Shown: piece after piece, positions 56,173 to 64,000 of the stretch | Layout of the letters: the number at the start of each line of letters is the position of its first letter | How positions within the stretch are numbered: the stretch's first letter is position 1 | From: CAZCZU01 sp964503475 | GTDB taxonomy: Bacteria > Pseudomonadota > Zetaproteobacteria > Mariprofundales > Mariprofundaceae | Assembly (NCBI GenBank): GCA_964503475.1 | Contig: CAZCZU010000004.1 | Location: forward strand, 29,574 to 93,573 | Direction: 5' to 3' | Length of the DNA stretch: 64,000 nt | The notes under the pieces: model-generated | Told to the model about the DNA's origin: nothing | The model's input: only the letters and a program-made list of their open reading frames with translations | Database searches by the model: none | Translations under genes and position numbers: made by a program

Positions 56173-57350
56173 TGGCAAGAATCGTAATCGGAGCTCTGAT
56201 GGCACTGCTGATGGCCCATGCGGCCCAGGCGGTGGAGTGGCCGCAGTCACCCACACTGCAGGCCAAGTCCTGGGCCCTGATCGATGCGCGCTCCGGCCAG
56301 GTGCTGAGCCAGCACAATGCCACCGAGCATCTGCCCCCGGCCAGCCTGACCAAGATGATGACCCTCTACCTGATCTTCGAGGATCTGAAGCTGGGTCGCC
56401 TTTCACTCGATGAGAAGGTCAACGTCAGCAAAAAAGCCTGGAAAATCGGCGGCAGCACCATGTTCCTCGACCCGCGCATGCATCCGACCGTGGATCAGGT
56501 GCTGCACGGCATCGCCACCCTCTCCGGCAACGACGGCTGCATCGCCATGGCCGAACACCTGGCGGGCTCCGAATCGGCGTTTGTCGAACGCATGAACCGC
56601 AAGGCGAAGGAGCTGGGGCTGACCAACACCCATTTCGCCGATGCCACCGGTTTCCCGAACGAGAACCACTACAGCTGTGCACTCGACATGGCCCGTCTGG
56701 GCGCCGCCCTCTGGCGCGATTTCCCCGATCGTTATGCCCTGTTCAGCGAAAAGAATTACACCTTTGACGGTCGTACGCAGTGGAACCGCAACCGCCTGCT
56801 CTGGAGCATGCCGGGAGCGGACGGCATCAAGACCGGCCACACCGAGAGTGCCGGTTACTGCCTGGTCGGCTCGGCCGAACAGGACAACACCCGTCTGGTA
56901 TCGGCCGTCTTCGGCGCCGAATCGGATCGTGCCCGCCAGCAGGAGTCGAAAGTGCTGCTGATGCATGGCTTTCGCAACTTTGTCACCGTACGTCCGGCCG
57001 AGCGCGACGTGCGTCGCCAGGTCGAGATTTTCGGTGGCGAGAAAGATCATGTCTGGCTGCGTCCGCAGAAAGCGATCTGGGTGACCGTACCGAAGGGACT
57101 GGAGAACAAGCTCTCCTTCCACCTGCGCTACGAGGCGCCATTGCACGCCCCGGTCGCCAAAGGCCAGACCGTCGGTCAGATCGACGCCGTACTGGGTGGC
57201 CGCAACGGTGACAACGGCGATACCATTGCCAGCATTCCGATGCAGACTGCCGATGCCATCGGCCAGGCCTCCTGGTTCGGTCGCCAGTGGGACAACCTGC
57301 GCCTGTGGTGGCAGGGCTCTACGGCCGAAGCATCGCAAAAAGAGGAATAA
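56166..57350 (+). CDS. dacA: D-alanyl-D-alanine carboxypeptidase (PBP5/6 type)
   Basis: A 394-residue penicillin-binding protein. ATG 56166 has GAGGAGG 7 nt upstream. The signal peptide ends near AAQA. Active-site motifs are SLTK (Ser60, Lys63), SGN and KTGHT. A C-terminal beta domain (about 290-375) and a terminal amphipathic region follow. It removes the last D-Ala from pentapeptides. It is followed by a D-amino acid aminotransferase gene, a common pairing. Confidence 0.95.
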   Translation: MVMARIVIGALMALLMAHAAQAVEWPQSPTLQAKSWALIDARSGQVLSQHNATEHLPPASLTKMMTLYLIFEDLKLGRLSLDEKVNVSKKAWKIGGSTMFLDPRMHPTVDQVLHGIATLSGNDGCIAMAEHLAGSESAFVERMNRKAKELGLTNTHFADATGFPNENHYSCALDMARLGAALWRDFPDRYALFSEKNYTFDGRTQWNRNRLLWSMPGADGIKTGHTESAGYCLVGSAEQDNTRLVSAVFGAESDRARQQESKVLLMHGFRNFVTVRPAERDVRRQVEIFGGEKDHVWLRPQKAIWVTVPKGLENKLSFHLRYEAPLHAPVAKGQTVGQIDAVLGGRNGDNGDTIASIPMQTADAIGQASWFGRQWDNLRLWWQGSTAEASQKEE

Positions 57351-57357
57351 GCAACGC

Positions 57358-58215
57358 ATGCAATTGATCGCCTGTGTGAACGGAGAGTTCAAGCCGCTCT
57401 CCGAGGCCTGTGTCCACATCGAGGATCGCGGCTTCCAGTTCGCCGATGGCGTCTATGAGGTCATTGCCTGCTACGGCGGTGCCTGGCTCGATCTGGAGCC
57501 GCACCTGCAGCGCCTGGCCCGCTCCTGCGAGGCAATCGATGTGCCGATGCCCTGCTCCATCGATGCGCTCACAGAGCTGGTCAGGGAGGCCTACCTGCGC
57601 AATCCCTTCGAGGATGCCATGGTCTACATCCAGGTGACCCGCGGCGTTGCGCCGCGCCTGCATGTCGTGGATACGCCGCTGAAGCCGACACTGGTGATCA
57701 CCGTGCGTACCCTGCCCCGGCCGAGCGAAGAGAAACTGGCCAGCGGTGCCAGCGGCATCACTCTGGCCGACATTCGCTGGAAGCGTTGCGACATCAAATC
57801 GATCGCCCTGCTCGGCAGCGTCATGGGCAAGCAGGAGGCGCGCCGACGCGGTGTCGACGAGGCCTTCTGGATCGACGAGGCCGGCCATGTACTCGAGGGC
57901 AGTTCGACCAATATTTTCGCCGTCATCGATGGCGTGCTTGTCACCCACCCCCTTGATCATCAGGTGCTGGGCGGTATCACCCGTGACATGACGCTGCGCC
58001 TGGCCCGGGACGACGGCATACAGGTCAGCGAACGGGCATGGCGCATGGATGAGCCGGGCATCCGCGAATGCATGATGAGCAGCACCACCAATGCTGTCCT
58101 GCCGGTCTGCAGCATCGATGGCCGCAGTATCGGCAATGGCAGGCCCGGCCCGATGGCCCAGCGCCTGCGCCAGCTGATCCTCGATGAACTGGCATCCCTG
58201 AAAGCCGGCGCATGA
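57358..58215 (+). CDS. dat: D-amino acid aminotransferase (class IV PLP)
   Basis: A 285-residue enzyme. VHIEDRGFQFADGVYEVI and the PLP-Lys region DIKSIALLGSVMGKQEARR, then EGSSTNIFAVIDG, match D-alanine transaminases of class IV. It would interconvert D-Ala and D-Glu for the cell wall. The start lies 7 nt after dacA. Confidence 0.88.
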   Translation: MQLIACVNGEFKPLSEACVHIEDRGFQFADGVYEVIACYGGAWLDLEPHLQRLARSCEAIDVPMPCSIDALTELVREAYLRNPFEDAMVYIQVTRGVAPRLHVVDTPLKPTLVITVRTLPRPSEEKLASGASGITLADIRWKRCDIKSIALLGSVMGKQEARRRGVDEAFWIDEAGHVLEGSSTNIFAVIDGVLVTHPLDHQVLGGITRDMTLRLARDDGIQVSERAWRMDEPGIRECMMSSTTNAVLPVCSIDGRSIGNGRPGPMAQRLRQLILDELASLKAGA

Positions 58216-58859
58216 ACGATCTCCGGGCCATCCTGCTCGATATGGACGGCACGCTGGTCGATGCCTTTCCGCCGATCGTCCATGCCCTGAACACCACCCT
58301 GCGCGAATTCGGCCATGCCGAGATGAGCGAGCTTGAGGTGCGCCGCCACACCGGCCAGGGCAATATCGGCATTCCCGAACTGTTCGGTGCGCAGCATGCC
58401 GAGCAGGCCCGGCATCGTTTTCTCGAACTGCATGATGCCGAATACCTGCGCCTGATCTCGCCGATGCCGGGGGCGGAGTCGCTGCTGCAGTGGCTGCATG
58501 AGCAGGGCCTCGGGACGGCCGTGGTGACCAGCAAGGGACAACAGCGGGCCGAGGCCCAGATCGAACTGCTCGGCTGGAACCGCTATCTGCCGGTGATCAT
58601 CGGCAAACAGGATGGCCTCCCTGGCAAACCGCATCCGGAACCGGTCCTGCGCGCCTGCCAGGCATTGAAGGTCCCCCCCGAAACGGCGATCATGGTCGGC
58701 GACGGGATTGCCGACATGACCGCGGCCATGGCTGCCGGCAGCCGCGGACTGGGGCTGGCCGGCTCCTTCTCGCCGGAAGAGCTGGCCGAGGCCGGCGCCA
58801 CCGACTCTTTTTCGACCCTGAATGAGGTAATGCAATGGCTGCAAATGCAGATCCGCTGA
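58212..58859 (+). CDS. phosphoglycolate phosphatase-like HAD hydrolase
   Basis: A 215-residue HAD phosphatase. Motif I is LLDMDGTLVDAFPPIV; motif II lies in AVVTSK; motif III/IV includes GKPHPEPVL and VGDGIADMTAAMAAG. It resembles Gph enzymes, which would serve 2-phosphoglycolate detoxification in an autotroph. It overlaps dat by 4 nt and hslO by 25 nt. Confidence 0.82.
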   Translation: MNDLRAILLDMDGTLVDAFPPIVHALNTTLREFGHAEMSELEVRRHTGQGNIGIPELFGAQHAEQARHRFLELHDAEYLRLISPMPGAESLLQWLHEQGLGTAVVTSKGQQRAEAQIELLGWNRYLPVIIGKQDGLPGKPHPEPVLRACQALKVPPETAIMVGDGIADMTAAMAAGSRGLGLAGSFSPEELAEAGATDSFSTLNEVMQWLQMQIR

Positions 58860-59680
58860 TTCGATTCCTGCTGCCGGAGAGCTATACGCGCGGCGCCATC
58901 ATCCGCGGTCGCCATATCTTCGACGAAGCGGCCCGTGTACACGGGCTGAGCGGAGTGCCTGCCGAGCTGTTCGGTAAAACCCTGCTCGCCTCGGTGCTGC
59001 TGCTCAGCATCAGCAAGGGCGGCATGCGCCAGGTATTGCAGCTCGATGCCCATCCGGAACAGGCGCATGCCCCGATTCGCCGTATCCTGGCCGAGTCACG
59101 CCCGGGCATGGTACGCGGCTACCTGCACTGGCAGGAGGAGCATGCCTCCATGCGCGATGAATCCGCCGAGGGCATCTCCGCCTGGATGGGGCATCCCATA
59201 CGCGTCTCCACCGTGCGCGACCTCGGTTTCGGCACCCCCTATGTCTCCACCATCGAACACGATTCCGACTACCTGGCCGATCATATCGTCCATTACCTGA
59301 CCCAGTCGGTACAGGTTCACGCCGACGTCGTGCTGCACGGCGATCTTGCCATCCTGCTTGAGGCGATGCCCGGTTGCGACGATGAGCACTGGTTCAAGTC
59401 GATCGAGGCTCTGGCCAGAATCGACAACGACACCCTGACCACGGCATCGGTCGAGACCATTCTTGAGGGGTTTGCCCCGCTTGGTTGCAAGGAGGTCGGT
59501 CGCGACAGTTACGCCTATGCCTGCCACTGCAATCCCGAGAGCGTCAGCCAGGCCCTGGCCAGCATGCCGGCCGATCAGTTGCGCGATCTGGCCGACGAGG
59601 ATGGTGTCATTCAGGTCTCATGCCAGTATTGTGACAAGTCCTACAACATCACCCTCTCCGGTCTCGATCCACAGGCGTAA
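58835..59680 (+). CDS. hslO: redox-regulated chaperone Hsp33
   Basis: A 281-residue holdase activated by oxidation. The N-terminal GAIIRGRHIFDEAARVHGLS region and the C-terminal zinc site of C-x-C (YACHCNPES) and C-x2-C (CQYCDKSYNI) are typical. Length is normal. Confidence 0.95.
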   Translation: MAANADPLIRFLLPESYTRGAIIRGRHIFDEAARVHGLSGVPAELFGKTLLASVLLLSISKGGMRQVLQLDAHPEQAHAPIRRILAESRPGMVRGYLHWQEEHASMRDESAEGISAWMGHPIRVSTVRDLGFGTPYVSTIEHDSDYLADHIVHYLTQSVQVHADVVLHGDLAILLEAMPGCDDEHWFKSIEALARIDNDTLTTASVETILEGFAPLGCKEVGRDSYAYACHCNPESVSQALASMPADQLRDLADEDGVIQVSCQYCDKSYNITLSGLDPQA

Positions 59681-59922
59681 ACCCGACACTAATTGTCGTA
59701 TTCCCGACACCGCTGACCGTACGATTCTGTCCTGCAGTCCAGCCTGTGATGCAGCTCACATTTTTGCCTCTCTCCCGCTGCAATAGTGCCGCCGCCGAAA
59801 CGCTACCCAACCGTTGAATTTGGCGCGCATGAATGGCGCAAGTCCTTTGTTCACGGATGGTTATGCGATTATTGGCGTTTAATTTGCTTGTAACAATCAG
59901 CCGCTACGATGCGCGCCAGATT

Positions 59923-59932
59923 CCCCCCCCCC
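59923..59932 (+). repeat. poly-C tract of ten bases in a 5' leader
   Basis: A run of ten C residues begins 24 nt upstream of the ATG at 59947 and lies just before the AAGGAG ribosome-binding site. Slippage of such a run can vary promoter or leader spacing between cells. The 59681-59922 spacer before it is gene-free. Confidence 0.6.
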
Positions 59933-59946
59933 ACAAGGAGCCGCAT

Positions 59947-60402
59947 ATGACCTCAAACCGAGTTCTCTCCACCATCTTCGCCATCACCGGTATCGCCCTG
60001 GTTTCGATGCTGGCCGATTCACCTCTGGTCACCGAAGTCGAAGCCAGCAGCACCAGTGAAGTCAGTACCAAACAGCATCAGCTGATCGAACAGAAGCTGG
60101 ATGCTGAGGTCAACAACCTCGATGATCTCGCCACCCTCGAAAAGGCAGGCTTTGCCACGGCGGAGATCAAGCATATGCAACAGCTGATGAAGCATAAGAT
60201 CGCATTTACCCGCGCCATCTACACCTCGCAGTCGCTGCAGCTGTTTGAAAAGAAGCTGGCCGCCACGGTTGAACAGATGCATCAGCTGGACAACCTCGAA
60301 GCCAAGGGCCTAGCCCACCGCGATATTCAGAACATCCAGCAGGCTATTCTGCACAAGCTGGGACACATGCAGGATGAAAGCTTCTTTGTCAGCCTCAATT
60401 AA
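59947..60402 (+). CDS. secreted helical protein with internal duplication, unknown function
   Basis: A 151-residue protein with an AAGGAG site. The N-terminal MTSNRVLSTIFAITGIALVSML is a signal or membrane anchor. The rest contains two related helical units, near 49-85 (KLDAEVNNLDDLATLEKAG) and 105-140 (KLAATVEQMHQLDNLEAKG), each followed by an ATAEIKHMQQLM / RDIQNIQQAIL helix. I do not recognise a family. It lies between hslO and another secreted-protein gene. Confidence 0.75.
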   Translation: MTSNRVLSTIFAITGIALVSMLADSPLVTEVEASSTSEVSTKQHQLIEQKLDAEVNNLDDLATLEKAGFATAEIKHMQQLMKHKIAFTRAIYTSQSLQLFEKKLAATVEQMHQLDNLEAKGLAHRDIQNIQQAILHKLGHMQDESFFVSLN

Positions 60403-60414
60403 GAGCTGGCTGCT

Positions 60415-60522
60415 GAAATAACCCTACGGGCGTACGCATTAAGCGTATCCGGACTTCGGGGTAGATTATCGCAAACTTATCCACGCTGCCTCCGGCAGCC
60501 CCAGTTCATGCCTGTTACAGGC
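60415..60522 (+). promoter_or_regulatory. structured 5' leader of secreted-protein gene
   Basis: Three hairpins lie upstream of the 60548 gene: TACGC/GCGTA (60433-60447), GCTGCC/GGCAGC (60485-60499) and GCCTG/CAGGC (60510-60522). They resemble a folded regulatory leader, but I cannot match them to a known riboswitch class. A DnaA-box-like TTATCCACG overlaps at 60478. Confidence 0.35.
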
Positions 60523-60547
60523 AAAAACCACATGAAAGGATGAAACA

Positions 60548-61060
60548 ATGAAGATCAAGACAATGCTGGCAGCCCTGCTGCTCTCTTTTGCTGCCACTCC
60601 GGTTGCCATGGCCGCCGATACCGATAGCCATGTGCATGTCGCAGCATTTTTCAAGGATCCGGGCCAGGAGTCCTTCCAGTGGCCGGACGAGATCAACGGT
60701 GAAGACATTATCGGTTCCCTGCATGGCCATGCCGACTTCCTGATCCTGACCCAGACCGTCGGCATTCATGACGGTGACGTACTCAACCTGCAGAACGACG
60801 TACTGCGCGCCGGCCAGGGCACCGAGTTCGAGGATATGGGCATCGACTGCCAGCTGAGCGTCAACACCACCGGCGCAAACTGGAAAGTGGGCGGCAAGTG
60901 CGAGCTGAATCTGCCGCATGTTGGCAACAAGAAGGTTGTCGGCCTGATCACCCCGCACGAGATCGACAAAGAGAAAGTATGGCACCACGTCTGGGACGAC
61001 AAGGAGACCGGTGTGGCCGTCTACTTCTACAAAGAGACCGGCGCGGTTCTCGACCACTAA
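60548..61060 (+). CDS. secreted protein of unknown function
   Basis: A 170-residue protein with a Sec signal peptide (MKIKTMLAALLLSFAATPVAMA). The mature part starts with ADTDSHVHVAAFF and is beta-like, with many Asp, Gly and His residues. Two cysteines (in GIDCQLSV and GGKCELNL) may form a disulfide in the periplasm. I recognise no family. AAAGGATG precedes the ATG, and a strong terminator follows, suggesting a well-expressed single gene. Confidence 0.78.
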   Translation: MKIKTMLAALLLSFAATPVAMAADTDSHVHVAAFFKDPGQESFQWPDEINGEDIIGSLHGHADFLILTQTVGIHDGDVLNLQNDVLRAGQGTEFEDMGIDCQLSVNTTGANWKVGGKCELNLPHVGNKKVVGLITPHEIDKEKVWHHVWDDKETGVAVYFYKETGAVLDH

Positions 61061-61080
61061 TTCGTAATCTTCGAAAATCT

Positions 61081-61112
61081 AAAAGGCGCGGAATTCGTTC
61101 CGCGCCTTTTTT
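61081..61112 (+). terminator. rho-independent terminator of the secreted-protein gene
   Basis: A perfect stem (AAAAGGCGCGGAA/TTCCGCGCCTTTT) with a TTCG tetraloop and a six-T run is very stable. Confidence 0.92.
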
Positions 61113-61239
61113 CTTGCCAGGCTCCCGGCCATGAAATCATCACAGCCAGAATCCCAATGACCTTTTCGGCATTCATTCGTATCGAGCAACGCTACAGACA
61201 CTTTCTCTGCTGCTTATATTTCACGTAGCAATCAGACAT

Positions 61240-61272
61240 AAAAAAGGCCCGCTACCTAAGTAGCGGGCCTTT
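61240..61272 (-). terminator. rho-independent terminator of the peroxiredoxin gene
   Basis: A 10-bp stem (GGCCCGCTAC/GTAGCGGGCC) with loop CTAA is followed on the minus strand by six T. The 61113-61239 spacer is gene-free. Confidence 0.9.
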
Positions 61273-61296
61273 GCATGTCGCCTTGCGGGTCGATGC

Positions 61297-61899
61297 TTAC
61301 AGCTTGTCAGCCTCGGAAGCGAGGTAGCTGGCCACACCCTCAGGGGATGCGTCCATGCCCTTGTCGCCCTTGTTCCAGCCGGCCGGGCACACTTCGCCAT
61401 GCTCTTCGGTGAACTGCAGTGCGTCGATCATGCGCAGCATCTCATCCACGTTACGGCCTAGCGGCAGGTCGTTGACCACCTGGTGACGAACCACGCCATC
61501 CTTGTCGATCAGGAAAGAGCCACGGAAGGCAACACCGGCATCGGCGAACTCCACATCGTAGGCCTGGCAGATCTCGTGCTTCACGTCGGCAACCAGCGGG
61601 TAAGCAACCTGGCCGATGCCTCCGTCGCTTACAGCGGTATTGCGCCATGCCAGATGGGTGAACTGCGAATCGATGGAGCAGCCAATCACCTGCACGCCGC
61701 GCGCCTCGAACTCCTTGATACGGTGATCAAAGGCGATCAGCTCGCTCGGGCAGACAAAGGTGAAGTCCAGCGGATAGAAGAAGAGAACCACATACTTGCC
61801 CTTGTAGTTGGACAGGCTGAACTCTTCGTTGATGGAACCGTCAGCCAACACGGCCGCGGCAGTAAAATCGGGGGCTTGCTTGCCTACCAGTACGCTCAT
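61297..61899 (-). CDS. typical 2-Cys peroxiredoxin (AhpC/Prx1 type)
   Basis: A 200-residue cytoplasmic peroxidase. The peroxidatic Cys50 is in DFTFVCPSELIAF, and the resolving Cys171 is in HGEVCPAGW. It removes hydrogen peroxide and organic peroxides using thioredoxin or a similar reductant. AAGGAG precedes the ATG and a strong terminator follows, consistent with high expression. Confidence 0.96.
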   Translation of the reverse strand: MSVLVGKQAPDFTAAAVLADGSINEEFSLSNYKGKYVVLFFYPLDFTFVCPSELIAFDHRIKEFEARGVQVIGCSIDSQFTHLAWRNTAVSDGGIGQVAYPLVADVKHEICQAYDVEFADAGVAFRGSFLIDKDGVVRHQVVNDLPLGRNVDEMLRMIDALQFTEEHGEVCPAGWNKGDKGMDASPEGVASYLASEADKL

Positions 61900-61989
61900 T
61901 ATCGAATCTCCTTACTCAAAGGTTTAGTTGGGGCAACCTAGGATTTGCTATCTTAGCAAAGCTCGCGCCACATGCTACCCCACACTCTC

Positions 61990-62973
61990 TCAGGGTTTAT
62001 CGCCGTTGCCATTCCCTTCCGGAAGGCCGACCAGCTCGATAAAGATATCCTGCGCCTGCGGCGCCTCGGAGCGCACCTCGTTCTCCAGCGAACGGCGCAA
62101 CGTATCGAGCCGGTGCATGAAGCGGATCGCCTGGGCAATCTCTTCCCGGCTCATATTGCTGAACAGCACCTCTTCGCGCAGTTCGAGCTCCGCCATCAGT
62201 ATCGACTGCTCGGGCGATACGACAATGCTGTTCACCCGTTGCAGGCGCTGGATACGCTCATCCCCGTTCCAGATTTCCCGGGCAATGGTATCCATGCTCT
62301 TGTCGGCCACATTGATCAGGTAGCGCTTGTTCACCGTGGCCAGGAAAAAAGCCAGCAGCCCCATCAGGATACCGATACCGATGGCGGCAATACCGTCGAA
62401 AATGCTCGAGCCAGTGAGCACGGAGATGCCCATACCGAGCAGTGCCAGCACCAGGCCAAGCATGGCGACACTGTCCTCGATCAGTACAGCCAGCGTGGTC
62501 GGATCACGCGATTCGCGGAAGAAGGCAAAGAAACCGATCCCCCGCTCCCTGCGCTGCTTGTTGAACTCTCCCAGTGCGACCAGGAAGGAGTAGCCCTCCA
62601 CCACGAAGGCCAGGCCGACAATGGCAAAGGCGATCACACTCAGCTCCGGCTGATGATCGCTGTGAATGCTCTCGATGGCATGCATGATGGTGTAGACACA
62701 GCCGATGAAGAAGATGGTCACGGCCGAAACCAGGTTCCAGAAGTAGCGCTCCTGGCCATAGCCGAAATGGTGATGCTGGTCCGCTTCGCGCTGCGAGCGG
62801 CGTAAACCAAGGAAAAGCAGCATCTGGTTGGCCGTATCGGCCAGCGAATGCACCGCTTCGGCCAGCAGTGCGCTGGAGCCCGAAAAGGCAAAGCCGACGA
62901 ACTTGGCCACGGTGACAATGCCGTTACCGGTAATCGCGGTCACCACCGCCTTCATGGAACCATCTGCAGACAC
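61990..62973 (-). CDS. cation diffusion facilitator, ZnT9-like
   Basis: A 327-residue transporter with about six spans. AEAVHSLADTANQ (H-x3-D) in the second span and LIEDSVAMLG in the fifth are metal-site motifs close to the SLC30A9 clade. A cytoplasmic C-terminal domain follows. It probably exports or compartmentalises a divalent metal; the ion is unknown. Confidence 0.87.
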   Translation of the reverse strand: MSADGSMKAVVTAITGNGIVTVAKFVGFAFSGSSALLAEAVHSLADTANQMLLFLGLRRSQREADQHHHFGYGQERYFWNLVSAVTIFFIGCVYTIMHAIESIHSDHQPELSVIAFAIVGLAFVVEGYSFLVALGEFNKQRRERGIGFFAFFRESRDPTTLAVLIEDSVAMLGLVLALLGMGISVLTGSSIFDGIAAIGIGILMGLLAFFLATVNKRYLINVADKSMDTIAREIWNGDERIQRLQRVNSIVVSPEQSILMAELELREEVLFSNMSREEIAQAIRFMHRLDTLRRSLENEVRSEAPQAQDIFIELVGLPEGNGNGDKP

Positions 62974-63107
62974 TTAGCCCTCCCCGGCGATCCGAACGCT
63001 ATTGATCGGGCTACTCTATCGATACCGCCGACGCCCACAATTGATCTCTTTTGAAGCTGGAATCATCCGCCGTCAACCCATGTCTCCGCAGCCATCCCCG
63101 CTCCTAT

Positions 63108-63137
63108 TTCACAATACCCATAAATGATGTGTATGAT
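63108..63137 (+). promoter_or_regulatory. sigma70-like promoter of the coiled-coil protein gene
   Basis: TTCACA (63108-63113) and TATGAT (63132-63137) match the -35 and -10 consensus at five of six bases each, with an 18-nt spacer. It is 80 nt upstream of the coding start. Confidence 0.5.
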
Positions 63138-63193
63138 GTTCCCGGATTTTGAAATCATGGGCTGAAAACGGAATCAGACGGGAGAGGATGGTG

Positions 63194-63217
63194 ATGCATA
63201 CGGGCGGTGACAGGTAG
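63194..63217 (+). CDS. possible 7-residue leader peptide
   Basis: ATG 63194 begins a 7-codon frame (MHTGGDR) ending in a TAG directly before the main ATG at 63218. GGGAGAGG lies about 6 nt upstream, so the better ribosome-binding site belongs to this frame. It may couple translation of the next gene. Confidence 0.3.
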   Translation: MHTGGDR

Positions 63218-63970
63218 ATGGAGGAACTGAGTGTTCCGGTGATGTTACGCAACGCGCGTAAAGCCATATCCGCCCGGAATTATGGAGAGGCGGCCCTGCT
63301 CTATACCCGGCTCATGGCACGTGAGGAGATGGCGGATAATTTCGATATCCGGGTACGCCATGCCTACTGTGTCGACAAGACCGGACATACCAACCAGGCC
63401 ATCACCCTCTACAAGGGGATAGCCGAGCACTACCGCAGCGTTGGCGAAGACGGCGCGGCAAAGAGTATCGAACAAACCATCGAAGAGCTTGAGACCAGCG
63501 TCAAAGAGAAGCTTGCCGCTGCCCGTGCCGAAGCGGAACGGGTCAAGGCGGAAAAGGCCAAAATTGCCCAGGCAGAAATCGAACGGCTGCGCCGCGAGAA
63601 AGAGCGCGAGGAGCAGCTCCGGGTTGAGCGTGAAATCGAGGCTCTGATCCGCGCCGAGGAGGAGCGCAAAGAGGCGCTCCGGCTCGAAAAAGAGCGCCAG
63701 GAGAAAGAGGCACAGGAACTGATCATCCAGGAGCAGAAGGCCAGAAAAGCCCTGCTGAGGAAAAAGAAAGCCGAGGCGGAAAAGGTCCGTTCAGCCCGCT
63801 TCCAGGCCAAGAAGACCGATACCCTCACCGGCATCCGTCCGCTGGCCACCGGCGCATTCGAGCTTGCAGCCGAAGAGAAGGCGGATGATGAGGAAGAGCT
63901 ACTCACCTTTGATATTTCGGACTCCGTCGAATCGGAATTCGAGAAGCCCGATGAACCGTGGCTTGGATAA
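63218..63970 (+). CDS. coiled-coil protein with N-terminal TPR-like region
   Basis: A 250-residue protein. Residues 1-80 are TPR-like (NYGEAALLYTRLMAREEMADN, NQAITLYKGIAEHY). Residues about 85-205 are a long, highly charged coiled coil rich in Glu, Lys and Arg, and the tail is acidic (EKADDEEELLTFDISDSVES). There is no signal peptide. I recognise no named family; a scaffold role is possible. Confidence 0.78.
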   Translation: MEELSVPVMLRNARKAISARNYGEAALLYTRLMAREEMADNFDIRVRHAYCVDKTGHTNQAITLYKGIAEHYRSVGEDGAAKSIEQTIEELETSVKEKLAAARAEAERVKAEKAKIAQAEIERLRREKEREEQLRVEREIEALIRAEEERKEALRLEKERQEKEAQELIIQEQKARKALLRKKKAEAEKVRSARFQAKKTDTLTGIRPLATGAFELAAEEKADDEEELLTFDISDSVESEFEKPDEPWLG

Positions 63971-64000
63971 ACGAACGCCCTCATATCTATAAACGATAGC

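Noticed and set aside
60478..60486. DnaA box TTATCCACG
   Set aside because: A single 8-of-9 match, with no cluster of boxes or AT-rich unwinding region, does not support an origin.
60415..60522. Possible cyclic-di-GMP (GEMM) riboswitch, because of a GCCTCCGGC segment
   Set aside because: The surrounding conserved bases and the second GEMM stem are missing, so only a generic structured leader is reported.

Overview
The window is about 60% GC and densely coding. It looks like chromosomal DNA of a Gram-negative proteobacterium: it has a complete Tol-Pal system, lipoproteins with lipoboxes, RlpA/MltB/DacA envelope genes, a ruvC-ruvA-ruvB-ybgC-tolQRAB-pal-cpoB-queE-queC run and a rimP-nusA-ylxR-infB-rbfA run. 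A CbbY-type phosphatase, a di-haem peroxidase, sucrose-synthesis genes and two Ser/Thr kinases would suit an autotrophic lineage such as the Zetaproteobacteria (Mariprofundus-like). That placement is inference, since no rRNA gene is present. No tRNA, rRNA, CRISPR array, transposase or prophage gene was recognised.

Layout. (1) 1-1387: AT-rich accessory DNA on the minus strand. An intact integron gene cassette encoding a HEPN-motif protein ends in a well-formed attC site, followed by a second, truncated cassette encoding a small membrane protein. No integrase gene lies on the expected side. (2) 1650-2046: a 50-residue protein and a DUF2934 protein. (3) 2107-6642, minus: nucleotidyltransferase with an apparently inactive phosphomannomutase-like half, then sucrose-phosphatase and sucrose-phosphate synthase. 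(4) 6909-15393, minus: rimP, nusA, ylxR-L7Ae fusion, infB (with an assembly gap), rbfA, nrnA, truB and a lipoprotein cyclophilin. (5) 15515-21523, minus: oligopeptide-binding lipoprotein, RlmD-like methyltransferase, membrane Ser/Thr kinase (second assembly gap), MidA-like methyltransferase. (6) 21578-32222, plus: trxA, yebC, ruvCAB, ybgC, tol-pal-cpoB, queE, queC, di-haem peroxidase. (7) 32216-35041, minus: thiC, CBS protein, tsaE. (8) 35169-39202: peptide permeases, tadA, a cupin gene (minus), a DUF155 protein and a lone receiver domain. (9) 39215-40739, minus: cbbY-like and tatD. (10) 40798-46012, plus: clpS, clpA, trmO and a zinc ribbon-kinase-HDOD fusion. (11) 45990-48386, minus: a possibly circularly permuted ATP-grasp protein with two glycosyltransferases. 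(12) 48405-59680, plus: rlmN, mtnP, pilW, rodZ, pcm-like, mltB, rlpA, LOG, rluA-type, dacA, dat, gph-type, hslO. (13) 59947-63970: two secreted proteins of unknown function with unusual leaders, a peroxiredoxin, a cation diffusion facilitator and a coiled-coil protein.

Most of the window is housekeeping: translation (rimP/nusA/infB/rbfA/truB, tadA, queE/queC, tsaE, trmO, rlmN), DNA repair (ruvCAB), envelope integrity (tol-pal) and peptidoglycan turnover (mltB, rlpA, dacA, dat). The least explained parts are the integron cassettes at the left edge, the two related kinases, the ATP-grasp/glycosyltransferase trio and the secreted protein pair near 60 kb. Both 100-N gaps fall inside tandem Lys/Pro/Ala-rich repeats, so those two proteins are incomplete as shown.
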